DNA of 64,000 bases from Nitrospira sp. (GTDB lineage Bacteria; Nitrospirota; Nitrospiria; Nitrospirales; Nitrospiraceae), in assembly GCA_024998595.1 (NCBI GenBank), contig JACOEK010000001.1, positions 310,001 through 374,000 of the forward strand. The letters run 5' to 3'. Below, piece by piece: positions 52,712 to 62,163 of the stretch (the stretch's first letter is position 1; each line of letters starts with the position of its first letter). A program made the translations under genes and the position numbers. Below the pieces are notes generated by a model that worked only from the letters and a program-made list of their open reading frames with translations, was not told the origin of the DNA and made no database searches.

Positions 52712-54813
52712 CGGTTCGCCCCGGTCTTGGAGCCCGTCAGATTGGCAATCATGTCCTTTAAGTTACCCGTCTTCATGGCATCGGCCATGTAGCCCTTGGC
52801 TTGCTCAATCCCTTCAGTCGCCACTTCCAGGGTGATGACCGTTGTGCCGATCTTGTCGGCATGTTTCTCGATCAAGGCCTTGGTGCATTCCCGCATGAAA
52901 CCCTCGGGAGCCCGATCTAAACGGCCCTGTGCATCCGGGGTCCAGGTGTAAGGTGACGATGGTTCTTGTGGGGCCTGAGCTTGTTCTGTCCCATTTATGG
53001 CCGCCGCCGCGGTTTCGTTACTAGTTGCCGTAGCCAGGTCGGTCGAAGGCTGGGCTGCGGTTCCTGTCCCCTTATTGGCAAAGATCGGGGTGTAGTCCTC
53101 CGAGGCCGCTTCTTGAATCATGGGGCCGGCATATTCGAACGTGATCGTCGTCATGCCGAGTTTGCGAGCGCTCTTTTCGATCTTGGCTTTGGCCCGGCGG
53201 CGCTGGAACCCGGCTGGTACCGCGCGAATCGCTTCCTTCGCGTCTTTCGTCCACTGCATCGGAACGTCGTCATAGGCGACGTCGGTCTCAAGGCCGCCTT
53301 CGGCTTTGGCCGCCGCTTCGAAGATCGTCTTGTCGACTTGTTTGAATCGATCGCCTTCGGCGCTACACACGGGGCATTTCACGGGGGTATCGCCCTTGCC
53401 GATATATCCGCAACCGTCACAGACAAAATAGTTTTGGCTCATGCGGTCCAGGTAAGCCTGTGTTCCAGGGCTATGAGCCGGCTTCTCTTCGACGACCTGA
53501 GTCATCATCCCGCTCAGAGTGGAGCCCATCAGGTCCTGTGCGACTGAATCGTCGGCTTGCATCTTGTCGCGATCGATACCGGCGGCATCCAGATTGCCTC
53601 CGAGTGCTCGCATGGCATCCATCGCACCCTTGGGAAGGATATGTCCGACAGCGGAATCCACGACCGTATTGCTGATGATCGTGTGTCCCTTCTCAATGGC
53701 GTAGCGGTGAATGGCGGTCTTGGCCACGCCGCGGGCAAACACCGGGATGCGTTCCATCCGGCGCAAGGCTTCTTCCGTCCAAGCAATGGTGTATTCCGCC
53801 TGCGTATCGATCGGCGGAACATATTTGCGGTTCGAGACCAGGATATTGCATGCAGCGGATCGGAGCAGGTTTTCCGTGTTGCTGCCGATGTCCATGTCTT
53901 CGTCGCTGTGGACGCCGATTCGGCCCACGATGAGGAGCCAGGGATTCTCTTTCCGCACGTATTGAATGATTTTTTCGAAGGCCTTGCCGTCCAGTAGGGT
54001 CGTTTTGACATCGGTCTGTTCGGCCTGGGCAATTTCGCGGGAAATATCGAGGTGCGATTGGTAGATCTTCGCTAAGCCGCTGTCGATGACTTCCTCATGC
54101 AATTTTTCCTGCTCTTTGAAGCGGAACACTTTTCCGGCTTCTTCGTTGAGGACACCGGAAATGCTGTGAAACGCCGCATAGTGGAAGTAGGGATCGAAGG
54201 CTGAAATCGCTTCCACCGGCACATTGAAGGCTTTGCCGAGCGCCAAGCCGGTCATGAGGCCGCCGAAGGAATAGGGACTTCCGTCCACGGCCACGACGAT
54301 TTTACCGCTGCCCACCGGAGTCGGCTGCTTGATGATCAACATGTCGGAATTGCGAACACGTCGCAGGACTCGCTCGGTGTTGCTGCCGATTACGCTGTCC
54401 TTGACGGCCCCGACTCCCAAGGCCCCCATGATCACGAGGTCGTAGGCGTTGGTATTGATGTCCTCCGCCAGCACTTTCCAATTGCGCCCTTCCAACGAGC
54501 GACGTTCCACCGGCAGATTGGCCTCATTACATTTCTTGTCGACGTAGTCGAGGTATGAGTCCGTGATGATCTGAAGTCCGCGCGTGATGAGCGAGTCATG
54601 GATTTGGCGCTGCCGGTCCAGTTCTTTCTCGTCGTGATATTCTTCCGGAAGGCCTGCTTCCATCTGCTTAAATCGCTTATCGTGCATCTTCGCCGCGTAG
54701 ACATGGCTACCCACGATCTTTGAGCCATAGGTTTTCGCCAGCTCAACTCCGACATCGACGGCTGTATTGGAATGGTCGGAATTATCGACCGGGATATAGA
54801 TCGTCTTGTACAT
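52708..54813 (-). CDS. Tandem universal-stress protein fused to three PCP_red domains and a rubredoxin-like domain
   Basis: The 701-residue protein has two Usp domains with ATP-binding motifs (MGALGVGAVKDSVIGSNTE near 129-147; VGRIGVHSDEDMDIGSNTE near 296-314). A PCP_red domain at about 343-392 (WTEEALRRMERIPVFARGVAK) follows. A rubredoxin-like iron site is formed by C465-x2-C468 and C480-x2-C483. Two more PCP_red domains lie at about 518-566 and 622-672. PCP_red is otherwise known from the protochlorophyllide reductase B subunit. The ATG has an AGGAGG site. It heads an operon with a radical-SAM protein that also bears PCP_red, suggesting joint redox work on a tetrapyrrole. Confidence 0.88.
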   Translation of the reverse strand: MYKTIYIPVDNSDHSNTAVDVGVELAKTYGSKIVGSHVYAAKMHDKRFKQMEAGLPEEYHDEKELDRQRQIHDSLITRGLQIITDSYLDYVDKKCNEANLPVERRSLEGRNWKVLAEDINTNAYDLVIMGALGVGAVKDSVIGSNTERVLRRVRNSDMLIIKQPTPVGSGKIVVAVDGSPYSFGGLMTGLALGKAFNVPVEAISAFDPYFHYAAFHSISGVLNEEAGKVFRFKEQEKLHEEVIDSGLAKIYQSHLDISREIAQAEQTDVKTTLLDGKAFEKIIQYVRKENPWLLIVGRIGVHSDEDMDIGSNTENLLRSAACNILVSNRKYVPPIDTQAEYTIAWTEEALRRMERIPVFARGVAKTAIHRYAIEKGHTIISNTVVDSAVGHILPKGAMDAMRALGGNLDAAGIDRDKMQADDSVAQDLMGSTLSGMMTQVVEEKPAHSPGTQAYLDRMSQNYFVCDGCGYIGKGDTPVKCPVCSAEGDRFKQVDKTIFEAAAKAEGGLETDVAYDDVPMQWTKDAKEAIRAVPAGFQRRRAKAKIEKSARKLGMTTITFEYAGPMIQEAASEDYTPIFANKGTGTAAQPSTDLATATSNETAAAAINGTEQAQAPQEPSSPYTWTPDAQGRLDRAPEGFMRECTKALIEKHADKIGTTVITLEVATEGIEQAKGYMADAMKTGNLKDMIANLTGSKTGANR

Positions 54814-54978
54814 CGAAACGCCTCCTAGGCAAACACTCTATAGGGGGATGGAGATCAAGAACCGCCAGGAATTCAAACGGTTGAATGGAACTTTACCCCA
54901 AAAGAAGCGGCATGATAGCACCGTGTTCTCGGGGAATGCAAGCAAACCGACGGTGGTCGAAGGGCCTGTGGATAGTCG

Positions 54979-56622
54979 CTAACTCATTGGACTCACAGCT
55001 GTCTTTTCCGTTTGGGCGGGTGACGGTTGAGCCGTCCGACGGGAGAGGAGAATCTCTTCCAGTGTCAGGAGCGCTTCCCGTCCGGAGTTATTCTGAATCC
55101 CGCGAATGAGATTCGCATCGGCATAATGGGCCTGGTTTGGCTTGGCTTCGGAAGAAGTCGTTTGAGAAAGAGATCCGGTCCATGCACGTGGGTCGCGGCT
55201 GCCATCCTTCTGCTCCCATGCGGCGAGGCAGGCCTTGGCGATGAGTTTGTTGAGCGGCGCCGGGTTGTACAACAATTTACGAATGCTCGTGGGCGTCAAC
55301 ATGAGCGGGTTATACCCGGCCGAGAGGTAGCCCTCTTCCAGCAGACGGTGTTCCAGGTCTGTATTGGGCTGGATGCCGAGGAAGAACATGAGGGGGAACA
55401 CACGCTCTTCTCCTAAAATCGACGCGACCTTTTTGTAGGATTCCACGCTCTGCAGCAGGCTCTCTTCCGTCTCCTTCGGAGAGTTCAGCGAGTAATTCAG
55501 GATCACCTTGCCCCTGAATCCGGCTTCGGCCAGATAACGACAGCCGTCGTAAAGGCGCTCGAGCTTGAAGCCCATGTGCAGATTATTCAGGACCTCTTGC
55601 GAACCGGAGGTGATGGCGACTTCCAAGTCTCCGACACCCGATCGGACCATCAGCTTGGCCAACTCCGGAGTGATCAGCGAGGTACGAATATAGCCGGACC
55701 ACTCAATTTCAAGCTTCTCGCTGAGAATTCGTTCAAGAATCTCCGTGCATTGGGGATACGCTTCTTTTCCCGTGATGAACTGGGCATCGGTAAACCAGAA
55801 TCGACGGGCACCCCACTGATGATAGTGCTGAGAGATGTCCTTGACGACCATTTCCGGCGGCCGGTACCTGACCCGTTTGCCTTCAATGTAGGGATAGAGG
55901 CAGAACGCGCAATCGTAGGGACAGCCGCGTTTCGTCTGGACCCCGATCGATTCATCCATATAAGAGGCGTGCTGCGGGAAAATAGAGGTCAGATAGGGTA
56001 GATCGACGGTCAAGGCGTCCAAGAGTGCCGGCGAGCCCTGGTTACCCTTGCGCGTCTGTTTCCCCTCACGAATGATATAGCGTTCGTTTTCCAGCGATTC
56101 GCCGTTGACCACCTTGAGAATCGCATCTTCTCCTTCACCCAGGATGCCGATGGTGCCTTCAGGAAGTTTTTCGATCAATTGATCCGCAAAGGCCGTGAAG
56201 GCTCCGCCGCCGATCATGATCTGCGTTTTGGGGAACTCCTTCCGGATCAGCCAGGGGTACGACAGGTTGGCGCGAATGTGGCTGTAGTAGCGATAGAGCT
56301 GCTTGAGACCGGCGAATGACGCGGCCACGCGCTTGATCGGATTGCTGGCGAAGTAAAAATTAAAGGCGTGCTCCAGCGAGGCATCACCTTCGTGGGGGGA
56401 GAAAATCTGAATGTCCCGCCACGAAAAACAGACCAGATCCGGCTTGAAGTCGAGCGCGGCATCCCGGATGGCTTGTGTGCGATGAGATTCCGGAAACAGC
56501 GACAGGTCGAGAATGCGTTGCCGTACTTCCGGCTTCCGGCGGTGGATAAAGTCTGCCAGATAGGTCACACCGATCGGGTAGACCTTTTTGCAAGGGAGGA
56601 AAATGTAGAGAATTGAATTCAT
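54979..56622 (-). CDS. B12-binding-domain radical SAM protein
   Basis: The 547-residue protein has a cobalamin-binding-like N-terminal domain (about residues 1-200, with DLVCFSWRD, IMIGGGAFTAFADQLI and GEGEDAILKV). The radical-SAM motif C234-x3-C238-x2-C241 (KRGCPYDCAFCLYPY) and the rest of the barrel follow (FWFTDAQFITG, LEVAITSGSQEVLNNL, NYSLNSPKETEES). This class includes methyltransferases and ring-forming enzymes of lipid, hopanoid and tetrapyrrole pathways. I cannot place the substrate. It starts 65 bp after ubiE, so it probably belongs to that operon. Confidence 0.85.
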   Translation of the reverse strand: MNSILYIFLPCKKVYPIGVTYLADFIHRRKPEVRQRILDLSLFPESHRTQAIRDAALDFKPDLVCFSWRDIQIFSPHEGDASLEHAFNFYFASNPIKRVAASFAGLKQLYRYYSHIRANLSYPWLIRKEFPKTQIMIGGGAFTAFADQLIEKLPEGTIGILGEGEDAILKVVNGESLENERYIIREGKQTRKGNQGSPALLDALTVDLPYLTSIFPQHASYMDESIGVQTKRGCPYDCAFCLYPYIEGKRVRYRPPEMVVKDISQHYHQWGARRFWFTDAQFITGKEAYPQCTEILERILSEKLEIEWSGYIRTSLITPELAKLMVRSGVGDLEVAITSGSQEVLNNLHMGFKLERLYDGCRYLAEAGFRGKVILNYSLNSPKETEESLLQSVESYKKVASILGEERVFPLMFFLGIQPNTDLEHRLLEEGYLSAGYNPLMLTPTSIRKLLYNPAPLNKLIAKACLAAWEQKDGSRDPRAWTGSLSQTTSSEAKPNQAHYADANLIRGIQNNSGREALLTLEEILLSRRTAQPSPAQTEKTAVSPMS

Positions 56623-56687
56623 AAGCTATCAACCGTCAGCTCGTAGCCATCAGCCTGCGCTGAGAGCTGAAGCTGATCGCGTTTTTG

Positions 56688-57464
56688 CTATTTCGTTGCC
56701 ACGTGGATTGCGACGATGCCCCCGGTGAGGTTCCGGTACTCCACCTGATGGAATCCGGCTTCCCTGAGCAACGTCGCCAACCGTTCTTGATCGGGAAAGG
56801 TCCTGATGGAGGCCGGCAGGTACTCGTAGACACCGGTCCGGTCTCGCGCGACCTTGGTGCCGATCCAAGGAAGTAGACGAAACGAATACCAATCATAGAG
56901 TGCGCGTAACCAGCCATAGGCCGGGCGGGAAAACTCCAAACAGACAAAGCGGCCGCCGGGCCGTAAGACCCGCCGGATTTCTGTGAACGCCTGTGTCAGA
57001 TTGCCCACATTGCGCATGCAGAAGCCTGTTGTCACCGCATGGAAGGTGTCATCCGGAAATCCTAGTTGCTCGGCATTGGCTTGCAGGCAGGTAATCCGGT
57101 CGAGGAGACCTCGGCCTGCCACTTTGCGGAGACCTTCGGCCAACATGGCATGGTTCAAATCGGACGCCACCACATGACCCTGTTCACCCATTTTAGGTTC
57201 GATCAAAAGCGCGAGGTCCGCCGTTCCGGCACCGATGTCGAGCGCACGACCGTTCGTCACGCTGGGCACATACGAAGCGGTAAGGCGTTTCCAATGGTGA
57301 TGGAGGCCGAAGCTGAGCAGGGTGTTGTTGAGATCGTAGACGCCTGCGATCGCCGTGAACATGCGCTGGACGGCCTGTTCACGAGCCTGGCCGGACCAGG
57401 TCGAGACGGCTTGTGCCGCACCCTCAGCCGGTTCGGTTATGGAAGTTTGTTCTGCCCGCACCAT
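56688..57464 (-). CDS. ubiE: Demethylmenaquinone/ubiquinone methyltransferase UbiE/MenG
   Basis: The 258-residue SAM methyltransferase performs the last C-methylation of menaquinone (or ubiquinone). UbiE blocks are present: MFTAIAGVYDLNNTLLSFGL, motif I ALDIGAGTADLALLI, VVASDLNHAMLAEG, the family pattern FHAVTTGFCMRNVGN and RVLRPGGRFVCLEFSRP. The ATG at 57464 fits the family length. A perfect TTGACA -35 sits at 57495-57500, with only a weak -10 about 8 nt before the start. It follows the ODP di-iron protein gene by 95 bp. Confidence 0.93.
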   Translation of the reverse strand: MVRAEQTSITEPAEGAAQAVSTWSGQAREQAVQRMFTAIAGVYDLNNTLLSFGLHHHWKRLTASYVPSVTNGRALDIGAGTADLALLIEPKMGEQGHVVASDLNHAMLAEGLRKVAGRGLLDRITCLQANAEQLGFPDDTFHAVTTGFCMRNVGNLTQAFTEIRRVLRPGGRFVCLEFSRPAYGWLRALYDWYSFRLLPWIGTKVARDRTGVYEYLPASIRTFPDQERLATLLREAGFHQVEYRNLTGGIVAIHVATK

Positions 57465-57559
57465 GGGAGGGTGGTAGCACCCGCTTTTGCCTGTTGTCAA
57501 GGTCGCGGGTCTGCTCGGGCGAAGGGGACGAGCACGGTTGGCTCGCCGGGGTGCCGGGG

Positions 57560-58339
57560 TCAGGCTGCAGCGCGGGTCTCGGTCTTCGGGGTAGCCCCTT
57601 TCCACTGACCGACTTCGAGGCTTTCCAGCCAGTCCAGCAGTTTGCCGACCATCTCACCCTCGAAAATCGAGCCGTGTTGCGGGCAGATCATTTTGGGCTT
57701 GATGGCGCGGACACGCTGGACCCATCCGCGGAGCGCGGTGGTCGAGGGCATCCAGCGGAGATGAAACCCTCGCATGTACTGAATGTGCTGCTCGAAATCG
57801 GTGACGACCAGGCTGGCATGGTGATCCGGGACCAGGGCGCCGCCGATGTCCCCTGAGAACAGAATCCCTGCCGTCGGATCATACAGTGAGAAATTGCCGG
57901 AGGAGTGGCAGTAATGGGCCGGAACAGCTTCCATTTCCGGGCCTTCTTCGCCGATCTTGATGCGCGTCCCATCGTCGGGAATCGGGTTGAGCGTGATGAC
58001 GGCGCCGGTGCTGAAATGGCTGACAAACCCGGTCCAGAGCCAGGAACAATAGGTTTTGATCGCCGGGTTAAGGTCGAGCCACATGGCGAGCGACGAGCAG
58101 ATATCCGGGTCCTGGTGGCTGGCAAAGATCACTTTGATGTCCTGCATGCGGACATACTTCGCCAGTTCAGCCAGGACCTGGGGGAAAATCTGAATGCCTC
58201 CCGGATCCAGCAGCATGGCATGGCCGCGATGGATGATCACATATTCATTCGTATCGATGACATGGTCGTCTTTTTCGGGATCCCGGCCGATGACGACCCA
58301 CTGATGATCATCTTTGTGGAACAACACCTTACTTTGCAT
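57560..58339 (-). CDS. Oxygen-binding di-iron (ODP) metallo-beta-lactamase-fold protein
   Basis: The 259-residue protein has the flavodiiron/ODP version of the metallo-beta-lactamase fold: YVIIHRGHAMLLDPGG, metal motif SHQDPDICSSL, then AHYCHSSGNFSLYD, LFSGDIGGAL and PQHGSIFEG. It lacks the flavodoxin domain of flavodiiron NO/O2 reductases. In Treponema a stand-alone ODP with a partner receptor senses oxygen. Here it overlaps a helical, signalling-like gene by 11 bp. An O2- or NO-sensing role is inferred from family and context. Confidence 0.85.
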   Translation of the reverse strand: MQSKVLFHKDDHQWVVIGRDPEKDDHVIDTNEYVIIHRGHAMLLDPGGIQIFPQVLAELAKYVRMQDIKVIFASHQDPDICSSLAMWLDLNPAIKTYCSWLWTGFVSHFSTGAVITLNPIPDDGTRIKIGEEGPEMEAVPAHYCHSSGNFSLYDPTAGILFSGDIGGALVPDHHASLVVTDFEQHIQYMRGFHLRWMPSTTALRGWVQRVRAIKPKMICPQHGSIFEGEMVGKLLDWLESLEVGQWKGATPKTETRAAA

Positions 58340-59120
58340 AGGTATACCCTTTCAGCAGCAGTCCGAGGAGCTCTTGTCCATGTTCGATGGCCTCTTTCAT
58401 CGCGCGTGTTTTGTGATCGAGGTCGTCGACGACACGGCTGATTTCGGCCGCCAGATTCTTGAAGTTGCCTTCCGCCTCGGCCAGGCCGGCGGCTTCAGAA
58501 GAGATGCAGAACGCCATATAGCGCGCCGTGAGTCCGATCATCTTCAGACCATTCAACGCCTGATGAGTTTCCCCCAGGCAGCGTAGGGCATCCTTCAGCC
58601 GATCATGCAGCTCGGCGAGATTGGTCTGGCAGTGATGGACCAGGTAGAGGCGATTCTCCCGCTCAAGGCCCCCCGCGGCCGTGAACGCGGGATGCTGCGT
58701 CAATTGTGCGACGTCAGCCGCCGTGGTAAAGCGAAGATGCGAAAGAGTGTCCAAGCTGGTGGCCTTTGATGCCGGTTCACCCTGCGTCATTGCCGAGAGG
58801 AGGCTCGCAATCAATTGGTGATATCGCCAGACAATATTCGAACTGCTGGCGGTGACCTTGGCCAGCCCCGCACAGAGATGCTCCAGGGCTTCCACCTCCG
58901 GCCGGATTTCTTTAGGGGTGTTGTTCAGGATTTCGACCAGCGCCAGCATGGGCCGGCCTTTCCCCCCAGGGATTTTGGCCGCTTGGACCACGCCGTTATT
59001 CGCGAGAATTTGCATGGACAGCGACAGCTGCTGGAGAGAGCGGCCCACGTTGAGGATGTCGACCGTAATCCCGAACAGCTGATTGATATTTCGTTTGAAG
59101 AGACTTAGCACGTCGTGCAT
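58329..59120 (-). CDS. Helical protein, possible signalling partner of the ODP protein
   Basis: The 263-residue protein is soluble and almost wholly helical, with long amphipathic stretches suggesting a coiled-coil bundle (NINQLFGITVDILNVGRSLQQ, AAEISRVVDDLDHKTRAMKE, EHGQELLGLLLKG). This resembles the cytoplasmic part of chemoreceptor-like proteins, but I see no diagnostic motif and no membrane helix. The ATG at 59120 is chosen; the frame is open for 800 bp further upstream but that part is antisense to uvrA and not protein-like. It overlaps the ODP gene by 11 bp. Confidence 0.65.
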   Translation of the reverse strand: MHDVLSLFKRNINQLFGITVDILNVGRSLQQLSLSMQILANNGVVQAAKIPGGKGRPMLALVEILNNTPKEIRPEVEALEHLCAGLAKVTASSSNIVWRYHQLIASLLSAMTQGEPASKATSLDTLSHLRFTTAADVAQLTQHPAFTAAGGLERENRLYLVHHCQTNLAELHDRLKDALRCLGETHQALNGLKMIGLTARYMAFCISSEAAGLAEAEGNFKNLAAEISRVVDDLDHKTRAMKEAIEHGQELLGLLLKGYTYAK

Positions 59121-59306
59121 GGCGGCCGTCGAAATCGTGGGTGGTTGTGGATCGGGGCGAAAGCTCCCGCAGTTCTCTATCGGCGCATCTCTCGAAAACT
59201 GAAATGCGTTCCGGCCGATGCTGTCGGGGCGCGTCGATATTTTGACGGTCTTCCTGGCATGGGCGTCAAAGTCATGATGGTTGGATGCCGAGACTCGCGG
59301 ATCGCG

Positions 59307-59315
59307 TGATATAAT
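59307..59315 (+). promoter_or_regulatory. Extended -10 promoter of uvrA
   Basis: TGA-TATAAT (59307-59315) is an extended -10 element with a consensus hexamer, 9 nt before the ATG. No good -35, Shine-Dalgarno or LexA-type box is visible, so the mRNA is probably leaderless and SOS control is not indicated. Confidence 0.6.
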
Positions 59316-59324
59316 CCCGCGCTT

Positions 59325-61832
59325 ATGAGCAATTCCATCATCATCAAAGGGGCGCGTGAACATAATCTGAAGAATCTCGATGTCGAGATTCCACGAGACA
59401 AACTGATCGTCATGACCGGCCTGAGCGGGTCGGGGAAATCCTCCCTCGCCTTCGACACGATCTATGCGGAGGGCCAGCGGCGGTATGTCGAGTCGCTGTC
59501 CGCCTATGCCCGGCAGTTTCTCGAACAGATGGGGAAGCCCGATGTGGACTCCATCGAGGGGTTGTCGCCGGCGATCTCCATTGAACAGAAGAGCACCAGC
59601 CACAATCCGCGGTCCACGGTCGGGACCGTCACCGAAATCTATGACTATCTGCGTCTGCTCTACGCCCGCGTCGGGCACCCGTTCTGTTTCCAATGCGGCC
59701 AGGAGATTACGGCGCAGACGGTGCAGCAGATGGTGGATGCCATCTGTGAACTGCCGGAAGGCTCGAAGTTCCAGATCCTTTCCCCGATTGTCCGGGGGCG
59801 GAAAGGGGAATACCGCAAAGAACTGGTAGAGATGCGCAAGGCCGGCTACGTGCGCGCGCGGATCAACGGCGAGATGGTCGATCTGGGCGACGACATTACG
59901 CTCGATAAACAGAAGAAGCACACCATCGAAATCGTGGTCGATCGGCTGGTGATGAAGCCGGGCGATGCCTTGATGCGACGAATCGCGGACTCCGTCGAAA
60001 CATCAGTGAAGTTGGCTGGAGGATTGGTTGGGGTGCTCTCTGAAACAGGCAAACTGCACCTCTACAGCGACAAGTTGGCCTGTATCAAATGCGGCGTCAG
60101 TTATCCGGAGATCACACCGCGGGTGTTCTCGTTTAACAGCCCGCACGGCGCTTGCCCGGCCTGCGACGGGATCGGGTATGCCATGACCCCCGGCGCCACA
60201 GAAGAGGAAGACTTCACCCTGCTCGAACGTTGCGAGACCTGTCAGGGCGCGCGTCTCAAGCCGGAAAGTATGGCCGTGAAGATTGCCAAAAAGTCCATTG
60301 CCGAAATCACCGGGCTATCCGTGCGGGCCGCCGCGGATTTTTTTGCGACGCTCAAGTTCACCGAGCGTGAACTCGTCATCGCTCATCGCATTTTGAAGGA
60401 AATCCGCGAGCGGCTGGGGTTTCTGGTCAATGTCGGACTGGATTACCTGACGCTGGATCGTCCCGCGGCGACGCTCTCGGGCGGGGAGGGGCAACGCATT
60501 CGTCTGGCGACCCAAATCGGGTCGGGGCTGGTCGGTGTGTTGTACATTCTCGACGAACCGTCGATCGGACTCCATCAACGGGATAACCGGCGACTCCTTC
60601 AAACATTGCTCCGCCTTCGCGACCTCGGCAACACGGTGATCGTGGTCGAGCACGACGCGGAGACCATGGAAGCCGCGGACTACATTCTCGACTTGGGGCC
60701 GGGCGCCGGCACGCATGGCGGCAGAATCATCGCGCAAGGCACCCCGAAGCAGGTCAAGGCGAACCCCGATTCGTTGACCGGACTGTACCTGCGCGGCGCG
60801 CAGATGGTGTCCCTTCCGGTGCGCCAGCGGAAACCGAAAGGCTTCGTCACAGTCGTCGGGGCGAAGAAACACAATCTGAAAGGGGTCACGGTCAATGTGC
60901 CGCTGGGTTTGTTGACTTGCGTGACCGGTGTGTCGGGGTCGGGGAAAAGCACCCTCGTGCTCGAAGTTTTATTCCATTCGCTCTCGCAGCTGCTCTATCA
61001 CAAGAAGCCGAAGATCGACGGCTGCAAAGACATCAAGGGCGTAGACGCGTTGGATAAAATCATCGACATCGACCAGTCTCCGATCGGTCGCACGCCGCGA
61101 TCGAATCCGGCGACCTACACCGGGCTCTTCACCTTCATCCGTGACCTGTTTTCAAATCTGCCGGAATCCCGTGTGCGGGGCTACAAGCCGGGCCGCTACA
61201 GCTTCAACGTCAAAGGCGGGCGGTGTGAAGCCTGTCAGGGCGATGGCCTCATCAAGATCGAGATGCATTTCCTGCCCGATGTCTATGTGACTTGCGAGGT
61301 CTGCAAAGGCCAACGCTACAACCGCGAGACCCTGGAGATTCAATATAAGGGGCGCAGCATCGCCGATATCCTCAACATGACGGTGGACGACGCCTTGGAG
61401 TTCTTCGAGAACATCCCTTACATCAAGACGAAGTTGCAGACGCTCCACGACGTGGGGCTGCATTACGTCAAGCTCGGTCAGTCCGCCACTACGTTGTCGG
61501 GCGGCGAAGCCCAGCGGGTAAAGCTCTCTCGCGAACTCTCCAAACGTCCCACCGGCCGCACCATGTACATTCTCGATGAACCCACCACTGGCCTGCATTT
61601 CGCCGACATCCAACGACTGCTGGACGTGCTCGATCGTCTGGTCGAGACCGGCAATACCGTCCTGGTGATCGAACACAACCTCGACATGATCCGCAATGCG
61701 GATTGGATCATTGACCTGGGACCTGAAGGCGGAGACCGAGGCGGCGAAATCGTGGCCGAAGGCCCGCCGAAAGAAATCGCGAAGGTGAAGCGGTCGTATA
61801 CGGGACAGGTGCTGAGGGAAGCGGGGGTGTGA
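59325..61832 (+). CDS. uvrA: Excinuclease ABC subunit A, short form lacking the insertion domain
   Basis: UvrA finds bulky DNA damage and loads UvrB in nucleotide excision repair. The 835-residue protein has both ABC cassettes (Walker [13 protein letters not shown] and [11 protein letters not shown]; signatures LSGGEGQRI and LSGGEAQRV), the UvrB-binding region and both zinc modules. It is about 100 residues shorter than usual. Between the first-module CPACDG and CETCQGARL only about 20 residues remain where other UvrAs have the DNA-contacting insertion domain. All flanking blocks are intact, so this is a domain loss, not a frameshift. Confidence 0.95.
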   Translation: MSNSIIIKGAREHNLKNLDVEIPRDKLIVMTGLSGSGKSSLAFDTIYAEGQRRYVESLSAYARQFLEQMGKPDVDSIEGLSPAISIEQKSTSHNPRSTVGTVTEIYDYLRLLYARVGHPFCFQCGQEITAQTVQQMVDAICELPEGSKFQILSPIVRGRKGEYRKELVEMRKAGYVRARINGEMVDLGDDITLDKQKKHTIEIVVDRLVMKPGDALMRRIADSVETSVKLAGGLVGVLSETGKLHLYSDKLACIKCGVSYPEITPRVFSFNSPHGACPACDGIGYAMTPGATEEEDFTLLERCETCQGARLKPESMAVKIAKKSIAEITGLSVRAAADFFATLKFTERELVIAHRILKEIRERLGFLVNVGLDYLTLDRPAATLSGGEGQRIRLATQIGSGLVGVLYILDEPSIGLHQRDNRRLLQTLLRLRDLGNTVIVVEHDAETMEAADYILDLGPGAGTHGGRIIAQGTPKQVKANPDSLTGLYLRGAQMVSLPVRQRKPKGFVTVVGAKKHNLKGVTVNVPLGLLTCVTGVSGSGKSTLVLEVLFHSLSQLLYHKKPKIDGCKDIKGVDALDKIIDIDQSPIGRTPRSNPATYTGLFTFIRDLFSNLPESRVRGYKPGRYSFNVKGGRCEACQGDGLIKIEMHFLPDVYVTCEVCKGQRYNRETLEIQYKGRSIADILNMTVDDALEFFENIPYIKTKLQTLHDVGLHYVKLGQSATTLSGGEAQRVKLSRELSKRPTGRTMYILDEPTTGLHFADIQRLLDVLDRLVETGNTVLVIEHNLDMIRNADWIIDLGPEGGDRGGEIVAEGPPKEIAKVKRSYTGQVLREAGV

Positions 61833-61931
61833 GCGGGGCGGACTGGCCATCCTTCTTGCTCGCGCAACGCGCGGCCTCAGAAGGCCCTCGTTGGACGCGC
61901 GCAGTGAAGAACGGTCCAGTCCGCCCGCTTC
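61831..61931. repeat. Imperfect palindromic repeat element, about 100 bp
   Basis: Starting on the uvrA stop codon, GAGCGGGGCGGACTGG pairs with CCAGTCCGCCCGCTTC at 61931, the inner arms pair imperfectly, and the tip is GGCCT-CAGA-AGGCC (61873-61886). Its build and position (right after a stop codon) match the 125-bp palindrome behind lolA. It may be a repeat-family member and probably forms a terminating hairpin. Confidence 0.65.
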
Positions 61932-62163
61932 GAGGGAATTGGACATTGGGAAGATAGGGTAGAGAGGGACCTTCCATGCCGCGGATGGCTTCAAACGGAC
62001 CGAAGGCCACATGCCGTCGCGTAGCGGCAGGTTTATCCGCTACATCTCTCCACCCCTGCTATGAATGGAGCGATGTGGGGAGGCTAGAGACGCCAATGAT
62101 GTTCAGTCTCCAGGTAAGCACTTCTTTCCCCGCTGCTGTTTGCCCATATCCCAGAGGAGGCCC
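61932..62163. other. Leader region before the DUF486 gene
   Basis: Together with the palindrome this makes a 330-bp gap after uvrA. I see no gene. A GAGGAGG ribosome site ends it at 62152-62158. Confidence 0.5.

Noticed and set aside
59121-59921. Long upstream extension of the helical gene's frame
   Set aside because: It is antisense to the start of uvrA and the translated segment has no domain character; the ATG at 59120 gives a coherent helical protein.
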